DNA of 20,381 nucleotides from a virus. The notes beneath the pieces are model-generated. The model ran no database searches, was not told where the DNA came from, and saw only the letters and a program-made list of their open reading frames with translations. The number at the start of each line of letters is the position of its first letter. Position 1 is the first letter of the stretch. Positions 5,547-14,645 of this stretch are shown in pieces. The position numbers and the translations under genes are program-made. The DNA is taken from positions 1 to 20,381 of the IMG/VR virus record IMGVR_UViG_3300023301_000148. One strand, written 5' to 3'.

Positions 5547-6167
5547 ATGTATAATAGAATGTTTGTTCAGTTTGACAAAAAGCACAACAAGGTGTTTAAC
5601 GTGGGTGGCGTAGAAATTATGCGACCCGATATGTGGGTGCATACCGAACATGGTGGCGAAGAAACACGATGGATGGAAAATTTCAACATGAAAGAGGTTC
5701 ATCCACAAATAGCAACGGTTGGATTTACGACCCCTGACTATAAAAAGGGGGACAAGCTATTCTTTCACTACATGGCAAGGGAGGCAGACGAGGAATACGA
5801 AATTAACGGAGAAAGCTATTTCATGGTTTACCCTTATCACGTATTCTTTAAAATAGATGGGGATGAAATCATTATGGCAGACGATATGTACTTGGGTGAG
5901 CAGGTCTATACCGATGCAGTAAAAACAGATAGCGGAATTTACCTGACCTCTGATGAAAAGAAAAAGGAAACCTTGAAAATAAGAATCCTCCACGTTCCAA
6001 AGAACAGGTCAACCGTTAAACTACCAAAAGGGTTCAAAGAGGAAGATTATAAAATAAACGTGGGGGATATTGTGTGTACCGAAGATGATAGCCAATACTA
6101 CCTATCCTACCAAGATAGGGACTACGTAAAACTACACCATAACGAAATTGCAGCCAAGTTTGTATGA
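5547..6167 (+). CDS. Tandem GroES-like co-chaperonin
   Basis: This 206-residue protein reads as two GroES (Cpn10) domains in a row. The first, residues about 1-105, has NRMFVQFDKK like the first strand, GGVEI (20-24) at the mobile-loop position of the GroES GGIVL, IATVG (55-59), YKKGDKLFFHY (65-75) like VKVGDIVIF, and EINGESYFMVYPYHVFFKI (85-103) like the closing strands. The second, about 115-206, has SGIYLT (129-134) in the mobile loop, INVGDIVC (170-177) and DRDYVKLHHNEIAAKF at the end. It probably caps host GroEL during folding of a virion protein, as T4 gp31 does for its capsid protein. Tandem GroES domains are known from chloroplast Cpn20. It overlaps the next gene by ATGA. Confidence 0.8.
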   Translation: MYNRMFVQFDKKHNKVFNVGGVEIMRPDMWVHTEHGGEETRWMENFNMKEVHPQIATVGFTTPDYKKGDKLFFHYMAREADEEYEINGESYFMVYPYHVFFKIDGDEIIMADDMYLGEQVYTDAVKTDSGIYLTSDEKKKETLKIRILHVPKNRSTVKLPKGFKEEDYKINVGDIVCTEDDSQYYLSYQDRDYVKLHHNEIAAKFV

Positions 6168-6514
6168 AAAAGCCTAACTTAGATGGATTAACACAGCAAC
6201 AGTCTGACTACATAACGTATTTAGAGGGGGCGCTATTTGGCTCTAATGACCTAACAAATGAACTTCAATTAATGAAGAAACAGATTGCAAAGGAGTTAGA
6301 AACTATACGTGAGGATGGGCAAGTGTTAAAAGATGATAAAATGTTTACTAAAATTGTAGTGTTAATGGGAGAGGATAATAAGTCCAAAACAATATCAGCA
6401 AAAGTAGGAAAGAGTAAGAAGGAGGAAGAGCAACCACAGGAATTTACAGGCGAGAATATATTTGAGCAGGTAGCAAAAAAGGTAATGAACAAGAATGTCG
6501 GCAAATCAGCATAG
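6164..6514 (+). CDS. Small protein preceding the large terminase, candidate small terminase subunit
   Basis: The 116-residue product begins with LTQQQSDYITYLEGALFG, a likely helical segment, followed by a predicted coiled or helical region (NELQLMKKQIAKELETI), a short beta-like stretch (KMFTKIVVLMG) and a charged Lys/Glu-rich tail. It overlaps the large terminase gene by 20 bases, and translation of the two is probably coupled. Small terminase subunits are usually encoded just before the large one, are small and helical, and bind DNA; those facts make this the best candidate here. No clear helix-turn-helix can be named by eye, so the assignment rests mainly on position. Confidence 0.7.
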   Translation: MKKPNLDGLTQQQSDYITYLEGALFGSNDLTNELQLMKKQIAKELETIREDGQVLKDDKMFTKIVVLMGEDNKSKTISAKVGKSKKEEEQPQEFTGENIFEQVAKKVMNKNVGKSA

Positions 6515-8672
6515 GGGTGAAAAGAAAAGGAAGCAAGAGGCACAGGAATCTGATGCTGAATATGTTCCAAGAGTAAGAACATGGAAAGAGGGTAAGCCTA
6601 TAAGGTCGTCTATTCAGGGCATAGACTATGTTACTCCACCTGTCCCCGATATGTATAAAATTCGGGGGTTTGAGTTACCAAACGAAGATCAGATTTGGTT
6701 CAGGGATGAAACGTATTTACAATGGGATTGGAATACAGACGTAAAAGAGGGCGTTCTATGGCATCAAGCACCGCAGTCTGGTCAGATGGAATGGTTTATC
6801 GAAGAAATACACCGACTACATCATGGCGAATGGGTTTTCATAAATGGTTTCCCTACCTACTTCAATAAATACTGTTATTTCTTTCATCAATGGTTCAAGC
6901 TACAAGAGGATATATACCCGATATATAAAGACACCTCTTTAGAATATCTAAACTTCTACAAGCTATGCGAGGACGATGATTTTACATTAGGGGATTGCGG
7001 TATCAAAGGTCGTAGGGTTGGATTGTCCTCAATGGCGGCATCAATCATGCTTTTAATTGGACTTCTTGAAGAAAACACCCTACAAGGTATTGTTTCTAAA
7101 ACAGGTATTGATGCCAAAGAAATGTACCTAATGGTTAAGAACGGATTAGAGAAACTACCTGAATTTCTTATTCCTGAATTAGCAAAGGTGGCAGAAACAG
7201 AACTTCATATCGCTAAACCAAGAGCGAGAATTTCGGCAAATAACAGAACGGTATCTGCCGACAAGGGTAAAAACAATAGAATAAATTGGCTACCAACGGC
7301 TGAAAACTCTTACGATGGTAGAAAGGCACGAAGGATAACTTTAGACGAAGCCGCTAAAATTGAAGAGTGTAACGTAGAAGTTTTACTATCAAATATTAGT
7401 GAAACATTGGTTGTCGGTGCTTCTGTTAGTGGACATATATCTGTATTTAGTACAGTAAACAAGGGCGACAAGGGCGGTGACAACTTTAAGAATATTTGGT
7501 TGGCATCAAACCATTTGGGCAAGGTAGATAGTATTGGTCAAACACCATCACGACTTAAAAGATTTTTCTTAGAAGGTTTTAGGGGGTATTACGGATACAT
7601 TGATAAGTACGGAAACTCTGTTATTGAAAACCCTACCCCTGAACAATCAGCATACTTAGAAGAAGTGCGTGACCCTATTACGGGTAAAAAAGTGTGCCCA
7701 AACCCGAATATTGGTGCAAGGCAATACCTGCAAGAGAGAAGGCTTCAACTTGCAAACAACCCCGAAAAGTTAGGCGATTGGATTAGAATGTATCCTTTTG
7801 AGTGGATTGAAGTATTCAGGGGCGTAAACAACCAATGCCACTTTAACTTAGAGGAACTAACCAATCAGATAGAACGTATTGAAACGCTATTAGAGGGCAC
7901 AGGCTTATCCGAAAACGGGAGAAGTGGTCGGTTCAGGAAAAGAGAAAATGGCGAGGTTTACTTTGAGGATAGCAATATAGGGATGTGGTATATCCTTGAA
8001 TTTCCAGAAAATCACAATAAGTCGGTCTATCAAGGAAGTATAAAATGCCCCGACAACACCTCATTCGGGAGTGCAGGGCTTGACCCATTCGCTAATTCAA
8101 GGCAAACGGTAGACAAAGGGTCAGATGCTTGCTGTTTAATACATAAGCGTTATGATAGTTTAAACCCCGAAAATTCAGACTATCCATGTGCTATGTTTTT
8201 GGGTAGACCCGATACGAAACAGACTTTCTTTGACCAAATATATTGGGGATTAGAGTACTTTGGAATACGTATGTTAGGAGAACGTGCCCCTACGGATTGG
8301 GTAGATTATGCCATGCACCCAAGTACAAGACTTGCATCCCCTGAAACCGCACCTAAATTACATGGGTATTTAATACCAACCAAGAGGGCAAACGGTTCAG
8401 AGGTGTACGGTTGCGCCCCACAAGACAAAGAAGCGAGAGAGCAACACCTAACAGAAATGGTAGAGTACGCTTTAAATAAAATGCACAAAATAAAATTCCT
8501 AAGACTATTAAAAGATATGTTAGGCTTTAATATAAACGATAGAACGGATTACGATGCTTGTATGGGGTGGGGGTATTCCTTGATGGGATTAAAGTCTGAC
8601 TTTAGAAAGAAAATTGTAGAACCCAAATTAATTAATTTTATGCAAGTAAGGAAGTCTAAAAAGTACTATTAA
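6495..8672 (+). CDS. Terminase large subunit (packaging ATPase and nuclease)
   Basis: This 725-residue protein drives DNA into the prohead and cuts the genome. The ATPase has a variant Walker A, KGRRVGLSS (about residues 170-178), and a Walker B, RRITLDEA (about 279-286), followed by FSTVNKGDKGG, the likely coupling motif. The C-terminal RNase H-like nuclease shows AGLDPF (Asp near 529), MLGERAP (Glu near 595) and DRTDYDA (near 681-687) as its acidic triad. A charged N-terminal extension and a long segment between residues 30 and 160 make it longer than most large terminases, as in crAss-like phages. It is the last gene of the operon that starts at 1140, overlapping the previous gene by 20 bases. 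Confidence 0.96.
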   Translation: MSANQHRGEKKRKQEAQESDAEYVPRVRTWKEGKPIRSSIQGIDYVTPPVPDMYKIRGFELPNEDQIWFRDETYLQWDWNTDVKEGVLWHQAPQSGQMEWFIEEIHRLHHGEWVFINGFPTYFNKYCYFFHQWFKLQEDIYPIYKDTSLEYLNFYKLCEDDDFTLGDCGIKGRRVGLSSMAASIMLLIGLLEENTLQGIVSKTGIDAKEMYLMVKNGLEKLPEFLIPELAKVAETELHIAKPRARISANNRTVSADKGKNNRINWLPTAENSYDGRKARRITLDEAAKIEECNVEVLLSNISETLVVGASVSGHISVFSTVNKGDKGGDNFKNIWLASNHLGKVDSIGQTPSRLKRFFLEGFRGYYGYIDKYGNSVIENPTPEQSAYLEEVRDPITGKKVCPNPNIGARQYLQERRLQLANNPEKLGDWIRMYPFEWIEVFRGVNNQCHFNLEELTNQIERIETLLEGTGLSENGRSGRFRKRENGEVYFEDSNIGMWYILEFPENHNKSVYQGSIKCPDNTSFGSAGLDPFANSRQTVDKGSDACCLIHKRYDSLNPENSDYPCAMFLGRPDTKQTFFDQIYWGLEYFGIRMLGERAPTDWVDYAMHPSTRLASPETAPKLHGYLIPTKRANGSEVYGCAPQDKEAREQHLTEMVEYALNKMHKIKFLRLLKDMLGFNINDRTDYDACMGWGYSLMGLKSDFRKKIVEPKLINFMQVRKSKKYY

Positions 8673-8701
8673 AAAACCCTATAATATTTGCATTAGTTTT
8701 G
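8669..8701 (+). promoter_or_regulatory. Predicted late promoter before the portal gene
   Basis: TTAAAAAA (8669-8676), 17 bases, then TAGTTTTG (8694-8701), a perfect Bacteroidota -7 box TAnnTTTG. The portal ATG lies 18 bases downstream, leaving a leader of about a dozen bases with no Shine-Dalgarno sequence. The spacing is the same as at the scaffold and ring-gene promoters. Confidence 0.65.
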
Positions 8702-8719
8702 TCTAATACTAAATAGATT

Positions 8720-11194
8720 ATGCCAATACCATCCAACTTTGAGAATCCACTTGCTCCCGATGCAGATAAAAATAGTGAGCAGTATGGGTTAAATTTTATG
8801 CGGACTGCCTACGAAAAATGGAGAGTAGGTTCTGCGGAGAGTGCAGCAGATAGAAAACGTAGGTATGAATACAACCGTTCTTACGCTTTCGGTATGCAGG
8901 ACATGACCGAGTTTAAAGACATTTTGGACTTAGATGGAGCGATGTCCGTAATCAATTTAGCGTATGACCCATTACCTATTGCTATCCCGTTCATTAATAG
9001 GCTAAAAGATAGATACTTGCAACGCATAGAGAAAATACAATGTAATGCAGTAGACCCTTTATCTCAAACAAAAAAGGAAAAAGCCAAAGCCAATGCACTC
9101 TTTAAGCTAAAGAATAAAGAGCAAATCATGCAACTTCAAGAAACATCAGGAATAGAGTTAGAGGAATTTAATGATGACGACCCTGAAAGTGAAGCAGAAA
9201 TAGATATTGAGTTTGGATTTAACTACAAGGAGAGGGAAGAAGTAATCATGGAACAGGGCATTGACCTTGTTTTTTATGATAACAGTTGGTCAGACGTAAT
9301 CAAAGATAGAATCCTTACAGACCTAATTAATTGCGGTATATCCATGATATGCCCATATATTGACCCGAATGGCAGGATTAAAACCCCATTTGAGAAACCC
9401 GAAAATATCATTAGTGGTTATTCGGAGCGTGACGATTTAGAAGATGCTCAATACATGGGTCGTTGTACCCAAATGAGTATCATGGATATTCGCTTACAAT
9501 ACCCGAACAAGATAACAGAAGAAAAACTATTTGAACTTGCCCGAAGCCAAAAAGGTATTAATGGTAATGCGAATGAGTGGTCATGGGATTGGAATCCACA
9601 ATGGAGTTCTGCATTAGCAAGACCGTATGACTCATTTACCGTTACCGTAGTAATGCTATCTTTAAAAACCCTGTACGGATTAAAGTACAAAGTTTGGAAC
9701 GATAGTTTTGGTAGTGAGAAGCTAACTAAGGTAGAGTGGTTCTCCAAAGAAGAAGAAGGTTCTAAATACAAAAAAACTAAACCGTACTTTGTAGAGTACT
9801 GCGGTATCCATATTGTAGACACGCCCTATGTATTATCGTGGGGGCTAGCTAAGAACATGATTAAGCCACAAGATAACCTGACAGAGATTAAACTGCCTTA
9901 CATAGTGTTCATGTATAACAATCATAAGATGGTAAACAAGCCAATGATTGAAACCATGATACCCTCGATTAAGATTATGCAGTTGGTAGCGTTACAGCAA
10001 CAAAAGATAATTGCAGCAGCAGCACCCGATGGCTTCGAGGTAGATATTTCCACGATGTCGGATATTACATTGGGGCAAGACTTAAAAAACCTATCTCCAT
10101 TTGAGATTTACAGGATATACAAACAAACGGGTATTCAGTACTACAAAAGGAAAGAAGATGACGGCGAGGGGCAAAGACAAGCACCGATACAACCAAAGAA
10201 TGTACCTTTTAGCGATAAGCTGAATCAGTTGATGGGTGTCTGGAACGCAGAGTACGATAAATTAATGCGTATTGTAGGTACAAACAACTTAGCGGAAGGT
10301 CAGTTAAGCAACCAAGCGGTAGGAAAACAAGTCCTGCAAGATGCAAGGCAAATCGGGGAGAGTGCGTCCAACTATATTTACAATGCCTATCTAAATATGT
10401 ATAAGAGAACTGCAAGAATTGTTCAAATGCGGTTATGGGATATATTGGTATATGGTAAAAAGGACGGCATTACTTATTACGATGGATACAGACAAGCATT
10501 AGGTTCAGACCGAGTAGAATATATTCGTGTAGAGGGCACAGATGATTTCGAGAGGGCACAGTTTGATGTTAAAATCGAAGCAATCTTAGATGATAAGGAA
10601 GCACAAATGCTGGAACAAAACATTCAGGTGTGTTTAGCTAACGATACTATCACGCTCCAAGATGCTATTGATATACGACTATTGGCGAAGTCTAACATAA
10701 AGTATGCAAGTTATATGTTGGCATCAAGAGAAAAGAAGCGTAGGAAGGCGAAAATGGAAGAAGGCATCCAACAATCGAAATCAAATACGGAGGCGGCAAT
10801 CGAGGCGGCTAAGGCTAAATCACAGGGCGAGATGGAATTAGAGCAACTTAAAGCACTACTACAAGCACAAGCAAGGTTAGACGAAATAGAGGCTTTAAAA
10901 TCATCTGAATCAATTAAATTCACTCAAATAGCCAAAGTAGAGGTTATTAAATCTATCCTAAACAAAGAGGGTGGGACTGTTGACCAAATCCCTGCATGGG
11001 CATTAGAGGGTATAGAGCAAACCAATATTCTTTCATCGGTATTATTAGAACAACAAATACAGGGCATTGAAGAACAGGAAATGCAGGAGCAACAAATGCA
11101 GGAGCAACAAATGATGGAGCAAGAACAGATGGCTATGCAACAAGGTCAGATGGGTGAACAACAAATGATGCAGGGTGAAGAAATGATGCAATAG
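8720..11194 (+). CDS. Portal protein
   Basis: The 824-residue product fits the portal, the twelve-subunit ring at the head vertex through which DNA enters and leaves. It lies directly after the terminase and before scaffold and capsid genes. The N-terminus contains the charged, helical entry typical of crAss-like portals (RKRRYEYNRSYAFGMQDM), then the wing region with NLAYDPLPIAIPFINRLKDR, an acidic insertion around residues 145-165, and a stem/clip part leading to long helices (VEVIKSILNKEG). Residues about 680-760 are strongly helical with Ala/Lys/Glu bias (barrel-like). The last 45 residues are an extreme Gln/Met/Glu-rich tail with QEQQM repeats. At over 800 residues it is in the long class seen in crAss-like phages. 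Confidence 0.93.
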   Translation: MPIPSNFENPLAPDADKNSEQYGLNFMRTAYEKWRVGSAESAADRKRRYEYNRSYAFGMQDMTEFKDILDLDGAMSVINLAYDPLPIAIPFINRLKDRYLQRIEKIQCNAVDPLSQTKKEKAKANALFKLKNKEQIMQLQETSGIELEEFNDDDPESEAEIDIEFGFNYKEREEVIMEQGIDLVFYDNSWSDVIKDRILTDLINCGISMICPYIDPNGRIKTPFEKPENIISGYSERDDLEDAQYMGRCTQMSIMDIRLQYPNKITEEKLFELARSQKGINGNANEWSWDWNPQWSSALARPYDSFTVTVVMLSLKTLYGLKYKVWNDSFGSEKLTKVEWFSKEEEGSKYKKTKPYFVEYCGIHIVDTPYVLSWGLAKNMIKPQDNLTEIKLPYIVFMYNNHKMVNKPMIETMIPSIKIMQLVALQQQKIIAAAAPDGFEVDISTMSDITLGQDLKNLSPFEIYRIYKQTGIQYYKRKEDDGEGQRQAPIQPKNVPFSDKLNQLMGVWNAEYDKLMRIVGTNNLAEGQLSNQAVGKQVLQDARQIGESASNYIYNAYLNMYKRTARIVQMRLWDILVYGKKDGITYYDGYRQALGSDRVEYIRVEGTDDFERAQFDVKIEAILDDKEAQMLEQNIQVCLANDTITLQDAIDIRLLAKSNIKYASYMLASREKKRRKAKMEEGIQQSKSNTEAAIEAAKAKSQGEMELEQLKALLQAQARLDEIEALKSSESIKFTQIAKVEVIKSILNKEGGTVDQIPAWALEGIEQTNILSSVLLEQQIQGIEEQEMQEQQMQEQQMMEQEQMAMQQGQMGEQQMMQGEEMMQ
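11067..11191 (+). repeat. Gln/Met-rich repeat encoding the portal C-terminal tail
   Basis: Imperfect copies of CAGGAGCAACAAATG and related GAACAACAAATGATG units encode QEQQM, QEQQMM and GEQQMMQ runs. The region is part of the portal gene and probably produces a flexible or helical tail. Confidence 0.8.
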
Positions 11195-11199
11195 CAAGA

Positions 11200-11232
11200 T
11201 TAAAAAACATTAAAAATTACAATATATATTTG
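11200..11232 (+). promoter_or_regulatory. Predicted late promoter before the scaffold-like gene
   Basis: TTAAAAAA (11200-11207), 17 bases, then TATATTTG (11225-11232), an exact Bacteroidota -7 box. The next ATG is only 4 bases downstream, so transcription would begin at or next to the start codon and the mRNA may be leaderless. Confidence 0.65.
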
Positions 11233-11236
11233 TAAT

Positions 11237-12265
11237 ATGGAAGTAATTGATAATAGTAACGTATGGGATGACGAGGTCAAACCAGAAGTAGAAACACAAG
11301 TTGTAGAGCAAATTTCAGAACAGGTAGAAGTACAAGCACAGGTACAAACAGAAGTACAAGCCGAAGTTGTAGCAGATGTTCAAGAAGACATAGTTGAAAC
11401 AGAGGGAACGGAACTAGTTGTCAAAAAGATAATCGAGAAGTACCCTGAATTTGAGAGTGAAGATGCAAAGTCTTTATTTGAAGCATTTCAGAAAGGCGAT
11501 GAGGATAGTATTTACAATTTCCTTACCGAAAAAAGAAAGGACTATAATACAATGTCCGATCACGATATTGTAAAAGAGGGGTTAGTCAGGGCAAACCCAA
11601 AATGGACTGCAAAGGATATTGAGTTAGAACTAAAGTCAAAGTACGGAAGTATAGCCAAGAAGAAAGACTTATCAGAGATTGACCAAGACATTTATCCCGA
11701 TGAATTTCAAAGTGCTTTCGAGTACAATGAACGAATAGAGGAAAGAGAGATTTTACTTGCAAGAGATGCAAGAGATTTTAGAATCTCTTTGGAGGAGCAA
11801 AAAAAGAATATACAGTTACCAAAAATAGAAAAGGTCGAAGCACCGAATGAGCTTACTCCCGAACAGATTGCCGAAATAAACAATCAATGGGAGCAAAACG
11901 TAGAGTCTGCAATGCCTGATTTAAGGGAACTATCATTAAAGGTAAATGGCGAGGAAGTCAAATACTCAATAACAGATAGTGAACGGTCAGAACTTACAAG
12001 CGAAATGAAATCATTTGATGCGGTGTCTTATTTAACTAACAGGGGGTGGTTTGACAAGGAGGGGAATGCAAATATCAAGAACATAGCCGAAGACGTGTAT
12101 AGGTTCAAGAATTTTGACAAGATGCTCAGTAAAGTCGCAACAACCACAAAAAATGCCACAACAAAAGAAGTCGTATCCGAAATAAAGAATGTCGATTTAA
12201 CAAGAAATGGTATTTCTCCCGAAGTTAAAAAAGTTGACCCTGCAATGGCTGTATGGGGTTACTAA
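11237..12265 (+). CDS. Scaffold-like head assembly protein
   Basis: The 342-residue protein lies between portal and major capsid genes, where scaffolding proteins usually are. The first 60 residues are low-complexity and acidic with repeated Val-Gln/Glu pairs (VEVQAQVQTEVQAEVV), suggesting a coiled or disordered region. The middle is highly charged and helical (YNERIEEREILLARDARDF, LTPEQIAEINNQWEQNV), and the C-terminus is basic and helix-poor, ending AMAVWGY, a short hydrophobic tail that might contact the shell. No protease motif is visible in it. Composition and position support a scaffold, but I do not recognise a specific family; a structural protein retained in the virion is an alternative. 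Confidence 0.8.
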   Translation: MEVIDNSNVWDDEVKPEVETQVVEQISEQVEVQAQVQTEVQAEVVADVQEDIVETEGTELVVKKIIEKYPEFESEDAKSLFEAFQKGDEDSIYNFLTEKRKDYNTMSDHDIVKEGLVRANPKWTAKDIELELKSKYGSIAKKKDLSEIDQDIYPDEFQSAFEYNERIEEREILLARDARDFRISLEEQKKNIQLPKIEKVEAPNELTPEQIAEINNQWEQNVESAMPDLRELSLKVNGEEVKYSITDSERSELTSEMKSFDAVSYLTNRGWFDKEGNANIKNIAEDVYRFKNFDKMLSKVATTTKNATTKEVVSEIKNVDLTRNGISPEVKKVDPAMAVWGY

Positions 12266-12295
12266 CAAAAATATTTAACTTTTTAAACTAAAGAA

Positions 12296-13654
12296 ATGTC
12301 AATTATACAACCAAATACCACACCTGCACAGTATGCAGAATCGTCTGTAAGCAGACAGGGGCTACTTTCAAGTGGTCTAAATGTCGTGAACGTAATTGCT
12401 ATGAGCAAGTTCATCGAAAAATACAATTATGTACCTTATGTTATGGTCAACGAGTTGGCAGGTAACATTGAGAAGTCCGATAACAAAGAAGTGAGATGGT
12501 ATGAATCTCATGGTCGTTATATGGGGTTTGTTTCCGCATCAGCAACAGTTTCAGTATCAGCAGGAGCAGCAGCTACTATTACCGTTGGAGCAGGAAGTTA
12601 TTCTTTGGCGGGTACAGAGTCATTACCAACATCAGGGTTAATTTTCTACAACTCACGTACAGGTATCGAGGGTAGAGTGTCTACATCGAACAAAGCTACA
12701 CCGTATGCACATACTTTCGTGCTTACCCCTGTAAATTCAGGAGAAAATGTATCTGTTTTGGCAGGCGACCAATTATTGAACAGAGGTCAGAAATACTTAG
12801 GTGAGGGTTCAACAAAAACCGAAACTATCATCCGTAACATTGACAGATATGCTAACTTTAATACCGAGTTGAGAAAGGATAGTACCTTGACTGACCTTGC
12901 GTTGGCAGAGAGAATCGAGTTTGAGATTGGTGGTCAGCACTATTTTACTTACAAGCAGAAGCGTGATGACGATATGTCTTTACTTTTGGAGAGAGAGTAC
13001 TTAATCATGGAATCTACTCAAACCAATAACTTAGGTTATGCAGAGTCGGGTTCTAATGGTGTTATCAAGCAAGTAGAAGCAAACGGTATCAATGGTACAT
13101 TTAATACTTTTGGTATTCAGACTACACTTGCAGCGATAGAACGTGCATTGTCAGCAGTAGGTGCTCCAAAGGAGTATGATATTCTTGCCGACAAGACTTC
13201 ATATATCAATATGCAGAACGCTTTCTTCAATACTGTAAACAACGGTGCAATCATTTATGCTGAAGGCGTAAACCGTAACGGAATTGATTTGAGTATAAAC
13301 TTCCAATCAGTAAGTGTATATGGTCGTAAGTACAACTTGACCAACTACCAACTGTTTGACGAAGCGCAAATGTACGGTTCAAGCGGTAACGGGCTACGTA
13401 ACAACTTTATGATGATGATTCCTGTTGGAAAAACACAGGCGATGGATTCAAACGGTCAAACTGTAACTGTACCACGTTTCTGTGTAACTTACCAAAACCC
13501 CGGTGGTGGAGGTATGAAATGGCACACCGCCAACACAGGATTGTTTGCATCCACTCCAACTTCACCAACCGCAGAAAGTGTTTACACTACTATCGGTTAC
13601 TTCGGAGTAAAAGTGTACGGAGCAAGTCAGTACCTTATTATGAAAGGTCAATAA
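12296..13654 (+). CDS. Major capsid protein (HK97 fold)
   Basis: This 452-residue product fits the capsid shell protein by size, position and layout. The N-terminal arm leads to KFIEKYNYVPYVMVNELAG. Residues about 78-165 are rich in Ala, Val, Gly, Ser and Thr (ATVSVSAGAAATITVGAG) and look like an inserted beta domain or extended E-loop exposed on the shell. Then come the long spine helix region (TDLALAERIEFEIGGQHYF, DDDMSLLLEREYLIME) and the A domain toward the C-terminus (LSAVGAPKEYDILADK). The gene uses CGT, GGT and GTA codons more than its neighbours, fitting high expression. It has no promoter of the TTAAAAAA type of its own, so it is probably transcribed with the scaffold gene, and a strong terminator follows. 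Confidence 0.9.
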   Translation: MSIIQPNTTPAQYAESSVSRQGLLSSGLNVVNVIAMSKFIEKYNYVPYVMVNELAGNIEKSDNKEVRWYESHGRYMGFVSASATVSVSAGAAATITVGAGSYSLAGTESLPTSGLIFYNSRTGIEGRVSTSNKATPYAHTFVLTPVNSGENVSVLAGDQLLNRGQKYLGEGSTKTETIIRNIDRYANFNTELRKDSTLTDLALAERIEFEIGGQHYFTYKQKRDDDMSLLLEREYLIMESTQTNNLGYAESGSNGVIKQVEANGINGTFNTFGIQTTLAAIERALSAVGAPKEYDILADKTSYINMQNAFFNTVNNGAIIYAEGVNRNGIDLSINFQSVSVYGRKYNLTNYQLFDEAQMYGSSGNGLRNNFMMMIPVGKTQAMDSNGQTVTVPRFCVTYQNPGGGGMKWHTANTGLFASTPTSPTAESVYTTIGYFGVKVYGASQYLIMKGQ

Positions 13655-13660
13655 ACCAAA

Positions 13661-13697
13661 ATAAACCCCTTCTAATTTGAGGGGGTTTATATTTTTT
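13661..13697 (+). terminator. Intrinsic terminator after the major capsid gene
   Basis: A 12-bp stem pairs 13661-13672 with 13679-13690 (core CCCC/GGGG, one T-G pair, loop TAATTT) and is followed by ATTTTTT. It lies 6 bases after the capsid stop codon and would end the scaffold-capsid transcript. Confidence 0.9.
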
Positions 13698-13714
13698 AAC
13701 AATTAAAAATCATT

Positions 13715-14620
13715 ATGGAAGTAGCAGAGAAAAAAAGAGGTAATCCCGCTTTTGGGAGAAAGGCAGAATCCGATGTATTAGAGATGGATGAGCCAACATT
13801 TAAGATAGACTCAAAAAGGGTTTATCAGTTCCAATTAATCAAGACTTACGAAAGGTTAAAGCCAATCGACAATAAGACAGGCAGGTCTATTGAAAGTCTT
13901 TATCCACCGTATTATATATGCCCAAATGAGGGTGTAGCATTACATGAGGGAGAAATGCGTAGATGGCGTTTTGTCTATGGCTATCCGAGTATTTGGGTAG
14001 ATGAGCAACAAAACCCTGAACCTACAAGCCTACAAGTTGCAGATCCAAGAAACGATCTTATTTTCGAGGAAGGTAATTTATTTGTCAGGGGAAGTGAAAA
14101 AACAAAGATACAAGCCTTGATGATTCAGGACTTATGTCAAGACCAAAAGAACCAAGTATTCCCAGTCCCGACTGTGTTTAGACTTATAAAAGAGGGCGAA
14201 ACATTGGTTAAGGCAAGTGAAATCAACGACCAAGCGTTTGAAGCTGAAACGGCTGCACGTAACGCAAGTATTGAAGAATTACTACCTGTGGCTATGCTAT
14301 TCGGAATTAACGTAGACAATGCAGAGAAACGTGGGGAGCAAATCAAGAAAGAGGTTATCTTAAAAGCAAGACAACTCCCTGATGCGTTCTTAGCGAATTT
14401 CGTTAGTCCTAAGACAAGTATTAAATACTTAGTGACTAAGGCATTGAATAAGAACATTATTTCAGGTGCATCGGGTCAATTAATAATGGTTGAAACAGAG
14501 AAGGTTTTATTCCCTGTCAATAAAGATAGCGACATTGCAGAGCAAGTTGCGACCTTAGTAATGGGTAATGACGAACAAGCGTCACTCCTGTACACACAGT
14601 TGAAGAAAGTCTTATCTTAA
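13715..14620 (+). CDS. Structural-region protein of unknown function
   Basis: The 301-residue product sits between capsid and ring-protein genes, flanked by terminators on both sides. The N-terminus is basic and probably disordered (EKKRGNPAFGRKAESD). A central part (YYICPNEGVALHEGEMRRW, FVYGYPSIWVDEQ, LIFEEGNLFVRG) looks beta-rich. The second half is helical, with IQALMIQDLCQDQKNQ, an Ala-rich helix (AFEAETAARNASIEELLPVAM) and SIKYLVTKALNK. I do not recognise the family. Position suggests a head-completion or capsid-associated protein. Any promoter is unclear: a TATATTTT string lies inside the preceding terminator, so read-through may be the main source of its transcript. Confidence 0.8.
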   Translation: MEVAEKKRGNPAFGRKAESDVLEMDEPTFKIDSKRVYQFQLIKTYERLKPIDNKTGRSIESLYPPYYICPNEGVALHEGEMRRWRFVYGYPSIWVDEQQNPEPTSLQVADPRNDLIFEEGNLFVRGSEKTKIQALMIQDLCQDQKNQVFPVPTVFRLIKEGETLVKASEINDQAFEAETAARNASIEELLPVAMLFGINVDNAEKRGEQIKKEVILKARQLPDAFLANFVSPKTSIKYLVTKALNKNIISGASGQLIMVETEKVLFPVNKDSDIAEQVATLVMGNDEQASLLYTQLKKVLS

Positions 14621-14645
14621 TTCTTCCATAATGTGTTAAGGTCTT

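Noticed and set aside
9448-9822. Reverse-strand frame of 124 codons within the portal gene
   Set aside because: It is antisense to a well-supported portal gene and is a chance open frame.
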